64,000 nt of DNA from Akkermansiaceae bacterium UBA2381 (lineage in GTDB: Bacteria > Verrucomicrobiota > Verrucomicrobiia > Verrucomicrobiales > DEV007). A program made the position numbers and the translations under genes. Under the pieces are notes generated by a model. The model worked only from the letters and a program-made list of their open reading frames with translations, had not been told where the DNA came from and ran no database searches. The DNA is taken from contig DDSV01000032.1 in assembly GCA_002344215.1 (NCBI GenBank), forward strand, positions 66,458 through 130,457, read 5' to 3'. Positions 17,358-26,669 of the stretch are shown here, piece by piece. Each line of letters starts with the position of its first letter. Positions within the stretch are counted from its first letter, which is position 1.

Positions 17358-17416
17358 GCGGGGTGTTGCTCCTGAAGAAAATTCTCTCTGGCGTCTTTAC
17401 GAGCGTGCCAAAGGTC

Positions 17417-17430
17417 CTGAACCGGTTCAG
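17417..17430. promoter_or_regulatory. 14-bp perfect palindrome upstream of the first sulfatase gene
   Basis: CTGAACCGGTTCAG lies 24 bp before the start codon of the first sulfatase. The core TGAACCGGTTCA resembles the CG-centred operators bound by LacI/GalR-type repressors. This is a candidate operator for the island; no such regulator is encoded in the window. Confidence 0.45.
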
Positions 17431-17454
17431 AATGGAGGAAATCAACCCTCCTGT

Positions 17455-18981
17455 ATGAAACACCTGTCCCTCTTTTCCCTTCTTCTTTTCCTCGCCGTCC
17501 CGGCCTTTGCCGAGCTTGCCGGTTCGAAGCCGAATATCATCCTCGTGATCACCGATGACCAGGGGTATCCTCCTCTCGGTGCCCACGGGCATCCCTGGCT
17601 GAAGACCCCCAATCTGGATTCCCTCCACGATCAGAGCACTCGTTTCACCCGCTTCCTTGTCGCTCCCACCTGCTCTCCGACCCGGTCGGCGATCATGACC
17701 GGACGACATCCCGAGAAAAACGGTATCACCCACACGATTCTTGAGCGTGAACGGATGACTCTGAACGCGACGATTCTGCCGCAGGTGCTCAAGACGGCGG
17801 GCTACAGCTCGGGCATTTTCGGGAAATGGCACCTTGGCGACGAAAAGGAATACCAGCCTGATCAGCGGGGCTTTGAAGAGGTCTTCATCCACGGGGCCGG
17901 CGGAATCGGGCAGGAGTATGCGTGTTCCTGCGCCGACGCTCCGGACAATCAATATATGAATCCGGTCATCCGGCACAATGGTCGTTTTGTCAGGACGGAA
18001 GGATTTTGTACGGATGTCTTCTTCACGGCGGCGCTTGGCTGGATCAAAGAGAAGTCGGAGGCGAAGGAACCCTTTTTCGCCTACCTCTCGACCAATGCTC
18101 CCCACGGGCCTTTCATCGCTCCGGAGCAGAACGCGAAACGTTTCACCGATCTCGGATTCGGGCCGGAGCAGGCCGGATTCTACGGGATGGTCGAGAATAT
18201 CGACGAGAACATGGGGCGGCTCATGGAGAAGCTGAAGGAATGGCAGCTCGAAGAGAACACGGTGGTGATCTTCATGTCTGACAACGGAATGACCGGGGGA
18301 GGATCGGGCCGTCCGGGGCAGGATCTTGCTCCGGGGTATCCTTTCTTCAATGCGGGAATGAAGGGCCTCAAAGGGTCGACCGATGAGGGCGGGGCTCGGG
18401 TGCCGTTCTTTATCCGCTTGAACGGAAAGATCACGGCCGGACGTGAGATAGACCGTATCGCTTCCCATATTGATGTTCTGCCCACTCTTGCCGCTCTGAC
18501 AGGGGCAACCCTTCCGGAGAATCAGGTCGAGGGGCGAAACCTTCTCCCTTTGATCGAGGGGCAGGGGGCTGACTGGGCGGATCGATATCTTTTTAATCAT
18601 GTCTGCCGCTGGCCCACCGGGGCTGAGCCGGATGATTTCCGGGACGTGAACTTTTCGGTGAGAAACCAGAAGTATCGTTATGTCGGAGCGGCCCAGGGCG
18701 CGGGAGGAAAAGGAAAGGGCAAAAAGGGAGCTGCGCCCGATGCCGGGGGGCCTTCGCTCTATGACATGGAGGCTGATCCGGGGCAGGCGAGCAACGTGAT
18801 AGCCGATCACCCCGATGTCGCTGCGGCGATGAAGGCTGCCTATGACCAGTATTGGAAAGAGGCGCGGCCTCTCATGGTCAACGAGGATGCGCCGATGTCC
18901 CCGACAAAGCCCTATCACGAGTGGTATCGTGAGCAGGAGGAAGCCAGCGGTATTCCAAAGTGGCGGGCGCCGAAGATCTGA
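17455..18981 (+). CDS. Sulfatase 1 of 18 (S1-type, internal Gly/Lys tract)
   Basis: A 508-residue type I sulfatase. The signal peptide MKHLSLFSLLLFLAVPAFA is followed by the metal-binding ITDDQG, the FGly site C73-SPTR, GKWH (123-126) and SDNG (D276, N277). It hydrolyses a sulfate ester after conversion of C73 to formylglycine; the natural substrate is unknown. AAQGAGGKGKGKKGAAPDAGG interrupts the C-terminal subdomain near residues 415-435, just before the conserved LYDMEADPGQ motif, and looks like a surface loop insertion. It is the first gene of the island, preceded by a palindrome, and separated from the next gene by 108 bp with a possible terminator. Confidence 0.96.
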   Translation: MKHLSLFSLLLFLAVPAFAELAGSKPNIILVITDDQGYPPLGAHGHPWLKTPNLDSLHDQSTRFTRFLVAPTCSPTRSAIMTGRHPEKNGITHTILERERMTLNATILPQVLKTAGYSSGIFGKWHLGDEKEYQPDQRGFEEVFIHGAGGIGQEYACSCADAPDNQYMNPVIRHNGRFVRTEGFCTDVFFTAALGWIKEKSEAKEPFFAYLSTNAPHGPFIAPEQNAKRFTDLGFGPEQAGFYGMVENIDENMGRLMEKLKEWQLEENTVVIFMSDNGMTGGGSGRPGQDLAPGYPFFNAGMKGLKGSTDEGGARVPFFIRLNGKITAGREIDRIASHIDVLPTLAALTGATLPENQVEGRNLLPLIEGQGADWADRYLFNHVCRWPTGAEPDDFRDVNFSVRNQKYRYVGAAQGAGGKGKGKKGAAPDAGGPSLYDMEADPGQASNVIADHPDVAAAMKAAYDQYWKEARPLMVNEDAPMSPTKPYHEWYREQEEASGIPKWRAPKI

Positions 18982-19020
18982 ACGACCCGGGAGAGGGTTT
19001 TTTCTTTCTCAAGTTCGGGG

Positions 19021-19034
19021 TCCGCATATGCGGA
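19021..19034. promoter_or_regulatory. 14-bp palindrome between sulfatases 1 and 2
   Basis: TCCGCATATGCGGA is a perfect palindrome. As RNA it folds to a short stem and is followed by TCTTTTA, so it could be a weak terminator for sulfatase 1 or an operator for sulfatase 2, which starts 55 bp later. Confidence 0.35.
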
Positions 19035-19089
19035 TCTTTTACCCCGAGACCGTTTACACGTTCAGGGGTTCTTGATAAGCTCGATCACA

Positions 19090-20604
19090 ATGTCTTCCGT
19101 CTTCCTGCGTTTATCGACCTTCTGTCTCCGGGGCTCATTTCTCCTGTTCACCTTGAGCGCAGGGGCGGCGGACCGTCCCAACGTCCTCTGGTTCGTGGTT
19201 GACGACATGTCGGCAAATTTTTCCTGTTACGGGGAAAGTTCGATTTCAACTCCCCATGTCGACAAGCTGGCTGCGGGAGGAATCAAGTTTACGAGCGCGT
19301 TTGTTACCGCGCCGGTCTGCTCAAGCAGCCGGTCGGCGATGATCACCGGGATGTACCAGACAAGCATCGGAGCGCATCATCATCGCAGCGGCCGGGGGGA
19401 ACACCGGATCCAACTGCCGGGAGAGGTGGTGCCGCTTCCGTCTCTCTTTCAAGGGGCGGGATATTACACCTGCATCGGGAGCGGACTGCCGGGGATCGAT
19501 CATCGAGGACTGCCGATCAAGAAGGATCGCAAAGGAAAGACGGACTACAACTTTGACTGGGATGCTTTGATCTACGACAGCCACGATTGGTCGGGGCGGG
19601 CAGAGGGTCAGCCCTTTTTTATGCAGGTGCAGCTTCACGGAGGGAAGTTGCGCGGTGATACGGAGGCCGCCTATGAAGAGATGAAAAAGCGGGCCGTGAC
19701 GCTATTCGGTGAATCGATGGATCCTGACAAGGTCACCTTACCTCCCTACTATCCGCGTGACCCGGTTCTCCTCAGGGATTGGGCCGCGTATCTCGACAGT
19801 GTTCGAATCACGGACTGGCACGTCGGGCAGGTCATGGCCCGCCTCGAGAAAGAAGGGTTACTGAAGAATACCGTTGTGATCTTCATGACCGACCACGGCA
19901 TCAGCCATGCGAGGGGCAAACAGTTCCTGTATGATGAAGGCACTCACATTCCCTTTGTCATTTGCGGTCCCGGTGTCGAAGCGGGGAAGGTGAGGGACGA
20001 TCTCATCGAGCACATCGACATGGCCGCGATTTCGCTCGCGGCCGCCGGACTTCCGGTACCTGCCTGGATGCAGGGGCGCAATGTTCTGGCAGGGGACTAC
20101 TCCCTTCGCGATGCCGTTTTTTCCGCCCGCGACCGCTGCGGGGAAGCGGCTGACCGGATCCGTTCGGTGCGGACAGAGGATTATCTCTACCTCAGAAACT
20201 TTCATCCCGGGCGTCCGCACTTGATGGCCAACGATTACAAGGACACGAAGTTGATCATTCAGCGGCTGAGGGAAATGCATGCGGAAGGACAGTTGCCGGA
20301 GATCTCCGAAAAGCTGCTCTTCGCGCCCGTACGTCCGGCGGAGGAACTCTACGAGTGGAGAGATGACCGTTGGCAAGTCGCAAACCTCGCGGCCGACGCG
20401 GTGCATGAGGAGGCCAGACGCCGTCTCTCGGCACGTTTGGACCAATGGATCGAGGAAAGCGGCGACCCCGGAGACGAATCGCCCGAGGTCTACGATCTGG
20501 AGATCGCTGATGAGCTGGCAGTGATCAAGGCGGGTTCGGAAAGGTATCGGGCCTTTTCAAAGAACGCGGAAGTGTACCGCCAGTGGATGAAGGAGGGGGA
20601 ATGA
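19090..20604 (+). CDS. Sulfatase 2 of 18 (CSSSR active site, DHG type)
   Basis: A 504-residue sulfatase with a signal peptide ending SAGAA. It has VVDDM, the FGly site C77-SSSR, and TDHG (D268, H269) in place of the more usual DNG. There is no GKWH; the position reads YTCIGSG. It shares GMYQT(S/T)IGAHHHRSGRGE and DYNF(D/E)WDA with sulfatase 9 at 35338, so the two are paralogues of one distinctive subgroup, reminiscent of the sulfamidase/heparan-sulfatase branch (tentative). Ser at the third position of the FGly motif departs from CxPxR/CxAxR. The ATG at 19090 is chosen over a TTG at 19072. Confidence 0.94.
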   Translation: MSSVFLRLSTFCLRGSFLLFTLSAGAADRPNVLWFVVDDMSANFSCYGESSISTPHVDKLAAGGIKFTSAFVTAPVCSSSRSAMITGMYQTSIGAHHHRSGRGEHRIQLPGEVVPLPSLFQGAGYYTCIGSGLPGIDHRGLPIKKDRKGKTDYNFDWDALIYDSHDWSGRAEGQPFFMQVQLHGGKLRGDTEAAYEEMKKRAVTLFGESMDPDKVTLPPYYPRDPVLLRDWAAYLDSVRITDWHVGQVMARLEKEGLLKNTVVIFMTDHGISHARGKQFLYDEGTHIPFVICGPGVEAGKVRDDLIEHIDMAAISLAAAGLPVPAWMQGRNVLAGDYSLRDAVFSARDRCGEAADRIRSVRTEDYLYLRNFHPGRPHLMANDYKDTKLIIQRLREMHAEGQLPEISEKLLFAPVRPAEELYEWRDDRWQVANLAADAVHEEARRRLSARLDQWIEESGDPGDESPEVYDLEIADELAVIKAGSERYRAFSKNAEVYRQWMKEGE

Positions 20605-20716
20605 ACGTCCGTCTGTGTTGCCCCATTTCAACAGCGTTGCTCCCGATCCCTGGCAGACAAAAAATTGCCACCGATAAACTCAGGACTGCACCAATGACCG
20701 AAGACGACTTTTCCCA

Positions 20717-22222
20717 ATGAAATTCATTCACGCTTTCCTTCTGCTATTCGCCGCGATTCACCTTGCCGCCGAAGATCGTCCTAACATTGTCTTTTTTCTT
20801 GCTGATGATCTCGGGCAGCGGGACCTGGGTGTGTATGGCAGCACCTTTCACGAAACGCCGAATCTCGATCGCCTCGCCAGGGAGGGGATGCTCTTTACCG
20901 AAGCTTATGCCGCGTGTCCGGTCTGTTCGCCGACACGTGCCAGTGTCATGACCGGCCAATGGCCCCAGCGGACCGGGATCACGGATTACATCGGAGCCCC
21001 GACGGAGCCGGGACAATGGAAGCGCAACACCAGGCTCCTCCCGGCGCCCTACTCCGACAGGCTCGCGCTCGAAGCGCCGACGCTTGCCAAGGCGATGAAG
21101 GGTGCCGGATACGCCACCTTCTTCGCCGGAAAATGGCACCTCGGTCCGGAAGGCTGGTGGCCGGAAGATCAGGGTTTTGAAATCAACATGGGCGGAGTTG
21201 ACCGGGGCGGTCCTTACGGTGGCAAAAAGTATTTTTCGCCCTATGGGAATCCCCGCCTCAGCGACGGGCCCGAAGGTGAGCACCTCCCCGACCGCCTCGC
21301 CACCGAAACCGCTAAATTCATTGAGGCGAACCGCGAGAAACCCTTCTTTGCCTACTACTCCTTTTACGACGTGCACACTCCGCTGATGGCGCGTGAGGAC
21401 TTGAAGAGCAAGTATGAGAAAAAGCGGGAGCAACTCGGTCTCACCGAGAAATGGGGGCGCGAGGGCGAGCGCGACGTTCGTCTCGTCCAGGAGCATGCTG
21501 TTTATGCGGCCATGGTTGAGGCGATGGATCTTGCCGTCGGCAAAGTGTTGGCCAAGCTCGACGAGCTGGGATTGCGCGAGAAGACCCTCGTCATTTTTAC
21601 AAGTGATAATGGAGGTCTCTCGACGAGCGAGGGCTGGCCGACTTCGAACCTACCGTTGAGGGGCGGGAAAGGGTGGATGTATGAGGGCGGTATTCGCGAG
21701 CCTCTTCTCGTCCGGTGGCCCGGAGTGGTGGAGGCGGGAAGTATTTGTGAAACCCCGGTGAGCAGTCCTGATTTTTTCCCCACCCTCCTTGAAGCCACTG
21801 GCACCGCGACACAGCCGGGGCAGGTGCTCGATGGACTCAGTCTTTTACCGGTATTCAAGGGAGGCCAGCTTCAGGATCGAGCTCTTTTCTGGCATTACCC
21901 CCATTATGGGAATCAGGGGGGTGCCCCCGCAGCGGCAATTCGTCGCGGCGATTTCAAGCTCATCGAATGGTTCGAAGAGAATCGGCTGGAGCTTTTCAAT
22001 GTTGGTATCGATCCGGGTGAGCAGAGTGATCTTTCTTCCGAGCAAGCCGCGCTCGCGTCCGAACTGAGGGACGAACTCCATGCCTGGCAGAAGGAGGTGG
22101 GCGCGAAATTTCCCGCTCCCAATCCCGCCTACGACCCCGCGAAGCCGAACGGACGGGCTGCGGTAAGGAAGCCGGCAGGGACGCCTGCGGAAGGAAAAAC
22201 AAAAGGTAAAAAATCCATCTGA
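20717..22222 (+). CDS. Sulfatase 3 of 18 (arylsulfatase-like)
   Basis: A 501-residue sulfatase with the signal peptide MKFIHAFLLLFAAIHLAA. LADDLGQRDLG, C70-SPTR followed by ASVMTGQWPQRTGITDYI, GKWH (138-141) and SDNG (D297, N298) are all intact. The WPQRTGITDYIGAP block and RGGKGWMYEGGIREP are typical of the large group of PVC/Bacteroidetes exo-sulfatases acting on carrageenan- or ulvan-like glycans, but substrate prediction is not safe. The C-terminus is Lys-rich (PAEGKTKGKKSI). Sulfatase 4 follows after 10 bp, so the two are probably cotranscribed. Confidence 0.96.
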   Translation: MKFIHAFLLLFAAIHLAAEDRPNIVFFLADDLGQRDLGVYGSTFHETPNLDRLAREGMLFTEAYAACPVCSPTRASVMTGQWPQRTGITDYIGAPTEPGQWKRNTRLLPAPYSDRLALEAPTLAKAMKGAGYATFFAGKWHLGPEGWWPEDQGFEINMGGVDRGGPYGGKKYFSPYGNPRLSDGPEGEHLPDRLATETAKFIEANREKPFFAYYSFYDVHTPLMAREDLKSKYEKKREQLGLTEKWGREGERDVRLVQEHAVYAAMVEAMDLAVGKVLAKLDELGLREKTLVIFTSDNGGLSTSEGWPTSNLPLRGGKGWMYEGGIREPLLVRWPGVVEAGSICETPVSSPDFFPTLLEATGTATQPGQVLDGLSLLPVFKGGQLQDRALFWHYPHYGNQGGAPAAAIRRGDFKLIEWFEENRLELFNVGIDPGEQSDLSSEQAALASELRDELHAWQKEVGAKFPAPNPAYDPAKPNGRAAVRKPAGTPAEGKTKGKKSI

Positions 22223-22232
22223 TCGAAAACTC

Positions 22233-23645
22233 ATGAGAATTTTCCTCCTCCTTCTCGGCATGGTTGTCGCCGGTTCCCTGCAATCAGCCGACAAACCGAA
22301 CATCCTCTTCCTCTTCGCGGATGACCAGTGCTTTGAAACGATCGCGGCTCTTGGACACACCGACATTGACACACCCAACCTCGACCGTCTCGTGCAGCGA
22401 GGGACGACTTTTACCCATGCCTACAACATGGGTTCATGGAGTGGCGCCGTCTGTGTCGCAAGCCGTACGATGCTGATCACCGGCCGCACCGTGTGGCGGG
22501 CCAATCAGATCTATAAAACGACCGATCAGGAGCGTGAGGCGGGACGGCTCTGGCCACAGATGATGTCACGGGCAGGCTATGAGACCTACTTTACCGGCAA
22601 GTGGCATATCCAGGCACAGGCGGAAAAGGCCTTTGATGTGGTCAAAGACGTCCGCGCGGGGATGCCGAAAGATGTGCCCGCGGGATACAATCGTCCCCTC
22701 GCCGGACAGCCCGATCCGTGGAGCCCGAGCGACCCGCAGTTCGGCGGGTTCTGGGCCGGAGGAAAACACTGGAGCGAGGTCGTGGGAGACAACACGATCG
22801 GGTTCCTCGGTGCGGCGGCAAAGTCCGAAAAGCCGTTCTTCATGTACATTGCCTTCAACGCTCCCCATGATCCCCGCCAGTCACCGCAGGAGTATGTCGA
22901 CCGGTATCCGCTGGACCGTATCAGCATCCCGGCGAACTACCTTGCCGACTACCCTCACAAAGACACCATCGGATGCGGTCCGGGGTTGCGTGATGAAAAG
23001 CTCGCTCCGTTTCCCCGCACCGAACTGGCCGTGAAAACCCACCGGCAGGAGTATTATGCGATCATCACCCACATGGACGCGCAGATCGGTCGCATCCTCG
23101 ATGCGCTTGAAAAATCGGGTGAGGCGGAAAATACGTGGATCTTCTTCACCGCCGACCATGGCCTCGCGGTGGGACATCACGGACTCATGGGCAAACAGAA
23201 CATGTATGATCACAGTCTGCGCGTCCCCTTCGTCGTGAATGGTCCCGGAGTGAAGGCGGGTGAAACGATATCGGCGCCGATCTACCTGCAGAGCGTGATG
23301 GGGACCGCGCTCGATCTCGCCGGTGCGGCGAAAGAGGAGCCGGTCGAGTTTGCAAGCGTCCTGCCGCTCCTCGAAGGCAAAGGAGAAGGTCTCGATGCGG
23401 TCTACGGAGCTTACCTCGATCTGCAACGTGCCGTGGTTCATGACGGCTGGAAGCTGATCCTTTATCCGAAAGCGAAAGTGGCGAGACTCTATCATGTTGC
23501 CAACGATCCTCTCGAGTTACAGGACCTCGCTAATGACCCGGCGCAGGGGGTGAGAAAGAAGGCGCTTTTTGCGAAATTCCTGGAATTGCAGAACGAGCTC
23601 GAAGATCCCCTCGATGTCGCGGCTGTTTACCCGGATTTGAAATGA
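22233..23645 (+). CDS. Sulfatase 4 of 18 (CVASR, DHG type)
   Basis: A 470-residue sulfatase with the signal peptide MRIFLLLLGMVVAGSLQSA. FADDQCFETI carries the metal Asp pair, C74-VASR is the FGly site (Ala at the third position, as in the CxAxR variant), GKWH is at 122-125 and ADHG at D308/H309. A short Trp-rich stretch (NMGSWSGAVC) precedes the active Cys, and QNMYDHSLRVPF follows the DHG motif, a combination seen in choline-sulfatase-like and related groups. No Gly/Lys tract is present. Its stop overlaps an ATG (ATGA, 23642-23645) that could be an alternative start for sulfatase 5. Confidence 0.95.
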   Translation: MRIFLLLLGMVVAGSLQSADKPNILFLFADDQCFETIAALGHTDIDTPNLDRLVQRGTTFTHAYNMGSWSGAVCVASRTMLITGRTVWRANQIYKTTDQEREAGRLWPQMMSRAGYETYFTGKWHIQAQAEKAFDVVKDVRAGMPKDVPAGYNRPLAGQPDPWSPSDPQFGGFWAGGKHWSEVVGDNTIGFLGAAAKSEKPFFMYIAFNAPHDPRQSPQEYVDRYPLDRISIPANYLADYPHKDTIGCGPGLRDEKLAPFPRTELAVKTHRQEYYAIITHMDAQIGRILDALEKSGEAENTWIFFTADHGLAVGHHGLMGKQNMYDHSLRVPFVVNGPGVKAGETISAPIYLQSVMGTALDLAGAAKEEPVEFASVLPLLEGKGEGLDAVYGAYLDLQRAVVHDGWKLILYPKAKVARLYHVANDPLELQDLANDPAQGVRKKALFAKFLELQNELEDPLDVAAVYPDLK

Positions 23646-23746
23646 AAGCTCGATCCCTGATTTCCCCTGTAGCCGGGTTCTTCGACCCCGGATTGAGCGC
23701 GCTGAAACATTGGGCGCCCATCCCGGCCTCACGGAGATCCGCTACA

Positions 23747-25078
23747 ATGTTGCGGTCTGTTTTGGCGGGTATGTTAGTTATTGTGCTCTTTCCTGCGACG
23801 GCTGAGGACAAGCCCAACGTCATTTTTATCATGGCCGACGATCAGGGTAGCGTCGATCTCGGGTCCTACGGAGCGACCGACCTCGCCACTCCGAACACCG
23901 ATGCCCTCGCCGCGCGCGGGGTGCGCTTCACGCAGTTCTATTCGGCGGCACCGGTTTGCTCGCCTTCCCGGGCGGGCATGCTGACGGGGCGGTGGCCGGT
24001 GCGGGCGGGGGTGCCGGGGAACTGCGCCTCCCGGAAAGGTGAAAAGGGTGCCCTGCCTCCCACGGAGATCACGATGGCGGAGATGTTCAAGTCAGCCGGC
24101 TACGCCACCGCTCACATCGGGAAATGGCACATCGGATACACACCGGAGACACTTCCTCTGGCGCAGGGTTTTGATCATTCCTTCGGCCACATGGGCGGCT
24201 GCATCGATAATTACTCGCACTTCTTTTACTGGAGCGGGCCTAACATCCACGACCTCTGGCGCAACGGGGTCGAGGTCCATCACGACGGCGAATTTTTTCC
24301 CGATCTCATGGTGCGCGAGGCCTCGCAATTCATGGAGGGGAACCGGGAGAAACCTTTTTTCATCTATTATGCGATGAACTCGCCGCATTATCCCTATCAA
24401 GGTGATGCGAAGTGGCTCGAACATTTCAAAGATCTGCCCTACCCGAGAAATCTCTATGCGGCCTTCGTTGCGGCGCAGGATCAGCGACTCGGGGATCTTT
24501 TTGCGACGATCGATGCACTTGGTCTAAGGGAAAAGACCATCATCGTTTTTCAGAGTGACAACGGACACTCCACCGAGGAGCGTGCCGATTTCGGGGGAGG
24601 CAGCGCGGGACCGTATCGCGGGGCAAAGTTCAGCCTTTTCGAGGGCGGCATCCGCCTGCCCGCGATCATCTCGTGGCCGGGGCGACTTCCGCAGAATGAG
24701 TCTCGTGACCAGCTGGCGCACGCCTGTGATTGGCTTCCCACTCTCGCCGAGCTCACCGGGGTGGAGGTCCCTCCGGTGACGCTGGACGGACGCAGTCTCG
24801 TTGGTGTGCTGAGCGATTCCGTCGCACCCTCTCCGCACCAGGGGCGGGCTCTGCACTGGCAGGTGGGGGAAGGACCAAAGGCCGACTGGGCCGTGCGTGA
24901 GGGTGACTGGAAATTGATCGGGCGATCCCGGGATACCGGTGCGGGCGACCGCCTCCCGCCGCTCGAGAATCTCCTCTTTAATCTCGCCGAGGATCCCGGT
25001 GAGAAGAATGACCTCGCGTCGAAACATCCCGATCAGGTAAAGCGCCTGCGGGAACTACACGAGAAACACCTCGACTAG
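23747..25078 (+). CDS. Sulfatase 5 of 18
   Basis: A 443-residue sulfatase when started at 23747, where MLRSVLAGMLVIVLFPATA makes a standard signal peptide and GGAG lies 10 nt upstream. The frame also offers an ATG at 23642 overlapping the previous stop codon (ATGA), but that would add 35 residues ahead of the signal peptide. Motifs: MADDQG, C71-SPSR, GKWH (125-128), SDNG (D271, N272). DHSFGHMGGCIDNYSHFF after GKWH and PRNLYAAFVAAQDQRLG resemble arylsulfatases active on sulfated monosaccharide ends. It has no Gly/Lys tract. Confidence 0.94.
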   Translation: MLRSVLAGMLVIVLFPATAEDKPNVIFIMADDQGSVDLGSYGATDLATPNTDALAARGVRFTQFYSAAPVCSPSRAGMLTGRWPVRAGVPGNCASRKGEKGALPPTEITMAEMFKSAGYATAHIGKWHIGYTPETLPLAQGFDHSFGHMGGCIDNYSHFFYWSGPNIHDLWRNGVEVHHDGEFFPDLMVREASQFMEGNREKPFFIYYAMNSPHYPYQGDAKWLEHFKDLPYPRNLYAAFVAAQDQRLGDLFATIDALGLREKTIIVFQSDNGHSTEERADFGGGSAGPYRGAKFSLFEGGIRLPAIISWPGRLPQNESRDQLAHACDWLPTLAELTGVEVPPVTLDGRSLVGVLSDSVAPSPHQGRALHWQVGEGPKADWAVREGDWKLIGRSRDTGAGDRLPPLENLLFNLAEDPGEKNDLASKHPDQVKRLRELHEKHLD

Positions 25079-25115
25079 GGCAGTCTGTTTATCGCTTAAT
25101 TTTCCCAATACTCCC

Positions 25116-26564
25116 ATGAAAAAATCCCTTCTCCTTGCCGTCTCCCTGCTGAGCTTTGCATTGCCGTCCTCGAATCGTGCCGCCGATGGTCAGCCGAACA
25201 TTATCTACCTCATCTCCGACGATCATGCCTGGACCGACTACGGGTTCATGGGGCATCCGCAAATCGAGACGCCGAATCTCGACAAACTGGCCGCCCGGAG
25301 CGCTCTTTTTTCCCGCGGGTATGTGCCGACTGCGCTCTGTCGTCCCGCTCTCGCGACTTTTGCGAACGGTCTCTATGCCCACCAGCACGGAGTCACCGGG
25401 AATGATCCCGCCCCGCTTCCGGAAAAGCCGGATGAAGCCGGTGAAGCGAAAGCAAAAGGAAAAGGAAAGGGGAAGGGCAAAGCTCAGCCCGAGTCACCCG
25501 AGTATGCCGCCCTGCGCGAGAAGCTCATCGCGAAGATGGACGTGCAACCGACGATCATGGATCTCCTAGGGGAAAAGGGTTATGTGAGTCACCAGTCCGG
25601 TAAGTGGTGGGAAGGCACCACGGCGAGGGGAGGGTTCACCGAGGGAATGACCCGCGGCTTTCCCAACCCGGGCGGGCGACACGGAGACGAGGGGTTGAAA
25701 ATCGGCCGCGAGGGCATGGATCCCGTCTTCGATTTCATTGACCGCTCGGTCGCTGCGGAGAAGCCTTTTTTTGTGTGGTACTTCCCCTTCATGCCGCACA
25801 CGCCGCATACCCCGCCGCAGCGGCTCTTCGACAAATACAAGGCCAGGGGAATCGAGTCCGATCACGTCGCCCGCTACTACGCGATGGTCGAGTGGTTCGA
25901 CGAGACCGTCGGGCAGCTTCTCGACAAACTCGAGGAAAAGGGACTCACCGAAAAGACGCTCATCGTATATTCGTCGGACAACGGATGGATTCAGGATCCC
26001 GACTCGCAGGGCTACGCGCCCAAGTCGAAGCAGTCGGCCAACGAAGGCGGCACGCGGCAGCCGCTGCTCTTCTCCTGGCCTGGGACGATCGTTCCGGGTG
26101 ACCGGAAGGAGCAACTCTGCTCGACGATCGATTTTGTCCCGACCTGCCTCGCCGCTGCCGGGGCGGAGATTCCCGCAAATCTTCCCGGACTCAATCTCCT
26201 TCCCATCCTGAAATCGGGCGAACCGACCCCGCGCGATGACGTCTTCGGCGAGACCTTTGCCCACGACGTCGCCGACATTGACGATCCCGAGGCGACCCTG
26301 CTCTACCGCTGGGTCATCGAGGGAAAATGGAAGCTGCTCCTCACCTACGACGGCAAACTCGATCGCTACGCCAGCTCACATCCGAGAACCGAAAAAAGAC
26401 CCCAGCTTTATGATCTGCTGGCCGACCCCCATGAGGAGAAAAATCTCGCCGCGGAGAATCCCGAGGTGGTCGCCCGTCTTGGCGCGAAATTGCAGGATTG
26501 GTGGCCCGTGACGAAACGCCAGGTCCTGACCGAATGGACTGAAGCGGCGGGAGAGTGGAAGTGA
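25116..26564 (+). CDS. Sulfatase 6 of 18 (CRPAL active site, GKGKGK insertion)
   Basis: A 482-residue sulfatase with a signal peptide ending SSNRAADG. ISDDHAWTDYG carries the metal Asp pair and SDNG (D288, N289) is intact, but the FGly site reads C75-RPAL. The Arg that normally completes CxPxR is Leu, and GKWH is GKWW (162-165). A tract KAKGKGKGKGKAQ interrupts the protein about 35 residues after the active site, near positions 110-122. LYAHQHGVTGND after the site matches a group of PVC sulfatases whose site reads CRPSL. It may be active with an unusual maturation signal, or it may bind without hydrolysing. Confidence 0.92.
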   Translation: MKKSLLLAVSLLSFALPSSNRAADGQPNIIYLISDDHAWTDYGFMGHPQIETPNLDKLAARSALFSRGYVPTALCRPALATFANGLYAHQHGVTGNDPAPLPEKPDEAGEAKAKGKGKGKGKAQPESPEYAALREKLIAKMDVQPTIMDLLGEKGYVSHQSGKWWEGTTARGGFTEGMTRGFPNPGGRHGDEGLKIGREGMDPVFDFIDRSVAAEKPFFVWYFPFMPHTPHTPPQRLFDKYKARGIESDHVARYYAMVEWFDETVGQLLDKLEEKGLTEKTLIVYSSDNGWIQDPDSQGYAPKSKQSANEGGTRQPLLFSWPGTIVPGDRKEQLCSTIDFVPTCLAAAGAEIPANLPGLNLLPILKSGEPTPRDDVFGETFAHDVADIDDPEATLLYRWVIEGKWKLLLTYDGKLDRYASSHPRTEKRPQLYDLLADPHEEKNLAAENPEVVARLGAKLQDWWPVTKRQVLTEWTEAAGEWK

Positions 26565-26669
26565 ACCCGATCGTTTTTCCTGCGAGCCCTCTCGAGCCTT
26601 GGATCATAGCAAAAATAACCTGATCGGAGTATGATCACCAATAGACTAAGGCCGGCCGATTTCCGATCC

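Noticed and set aside
17221..18918. 565-residue minus-strand frame opposite pdxA and sulfatase 1
   Set aside because: No recognisable motif and rich in Arg/Pro/His; both opposite genes carry complete catalytic signatures.
23642..23746. Upstream start for sulfatase 5 overlapping the stop of sulfatase 4
   Set aside because: It would place 35 non-conserved residues before an otherwise normal signal peptide. It remains possible because of the ATGA overlap.
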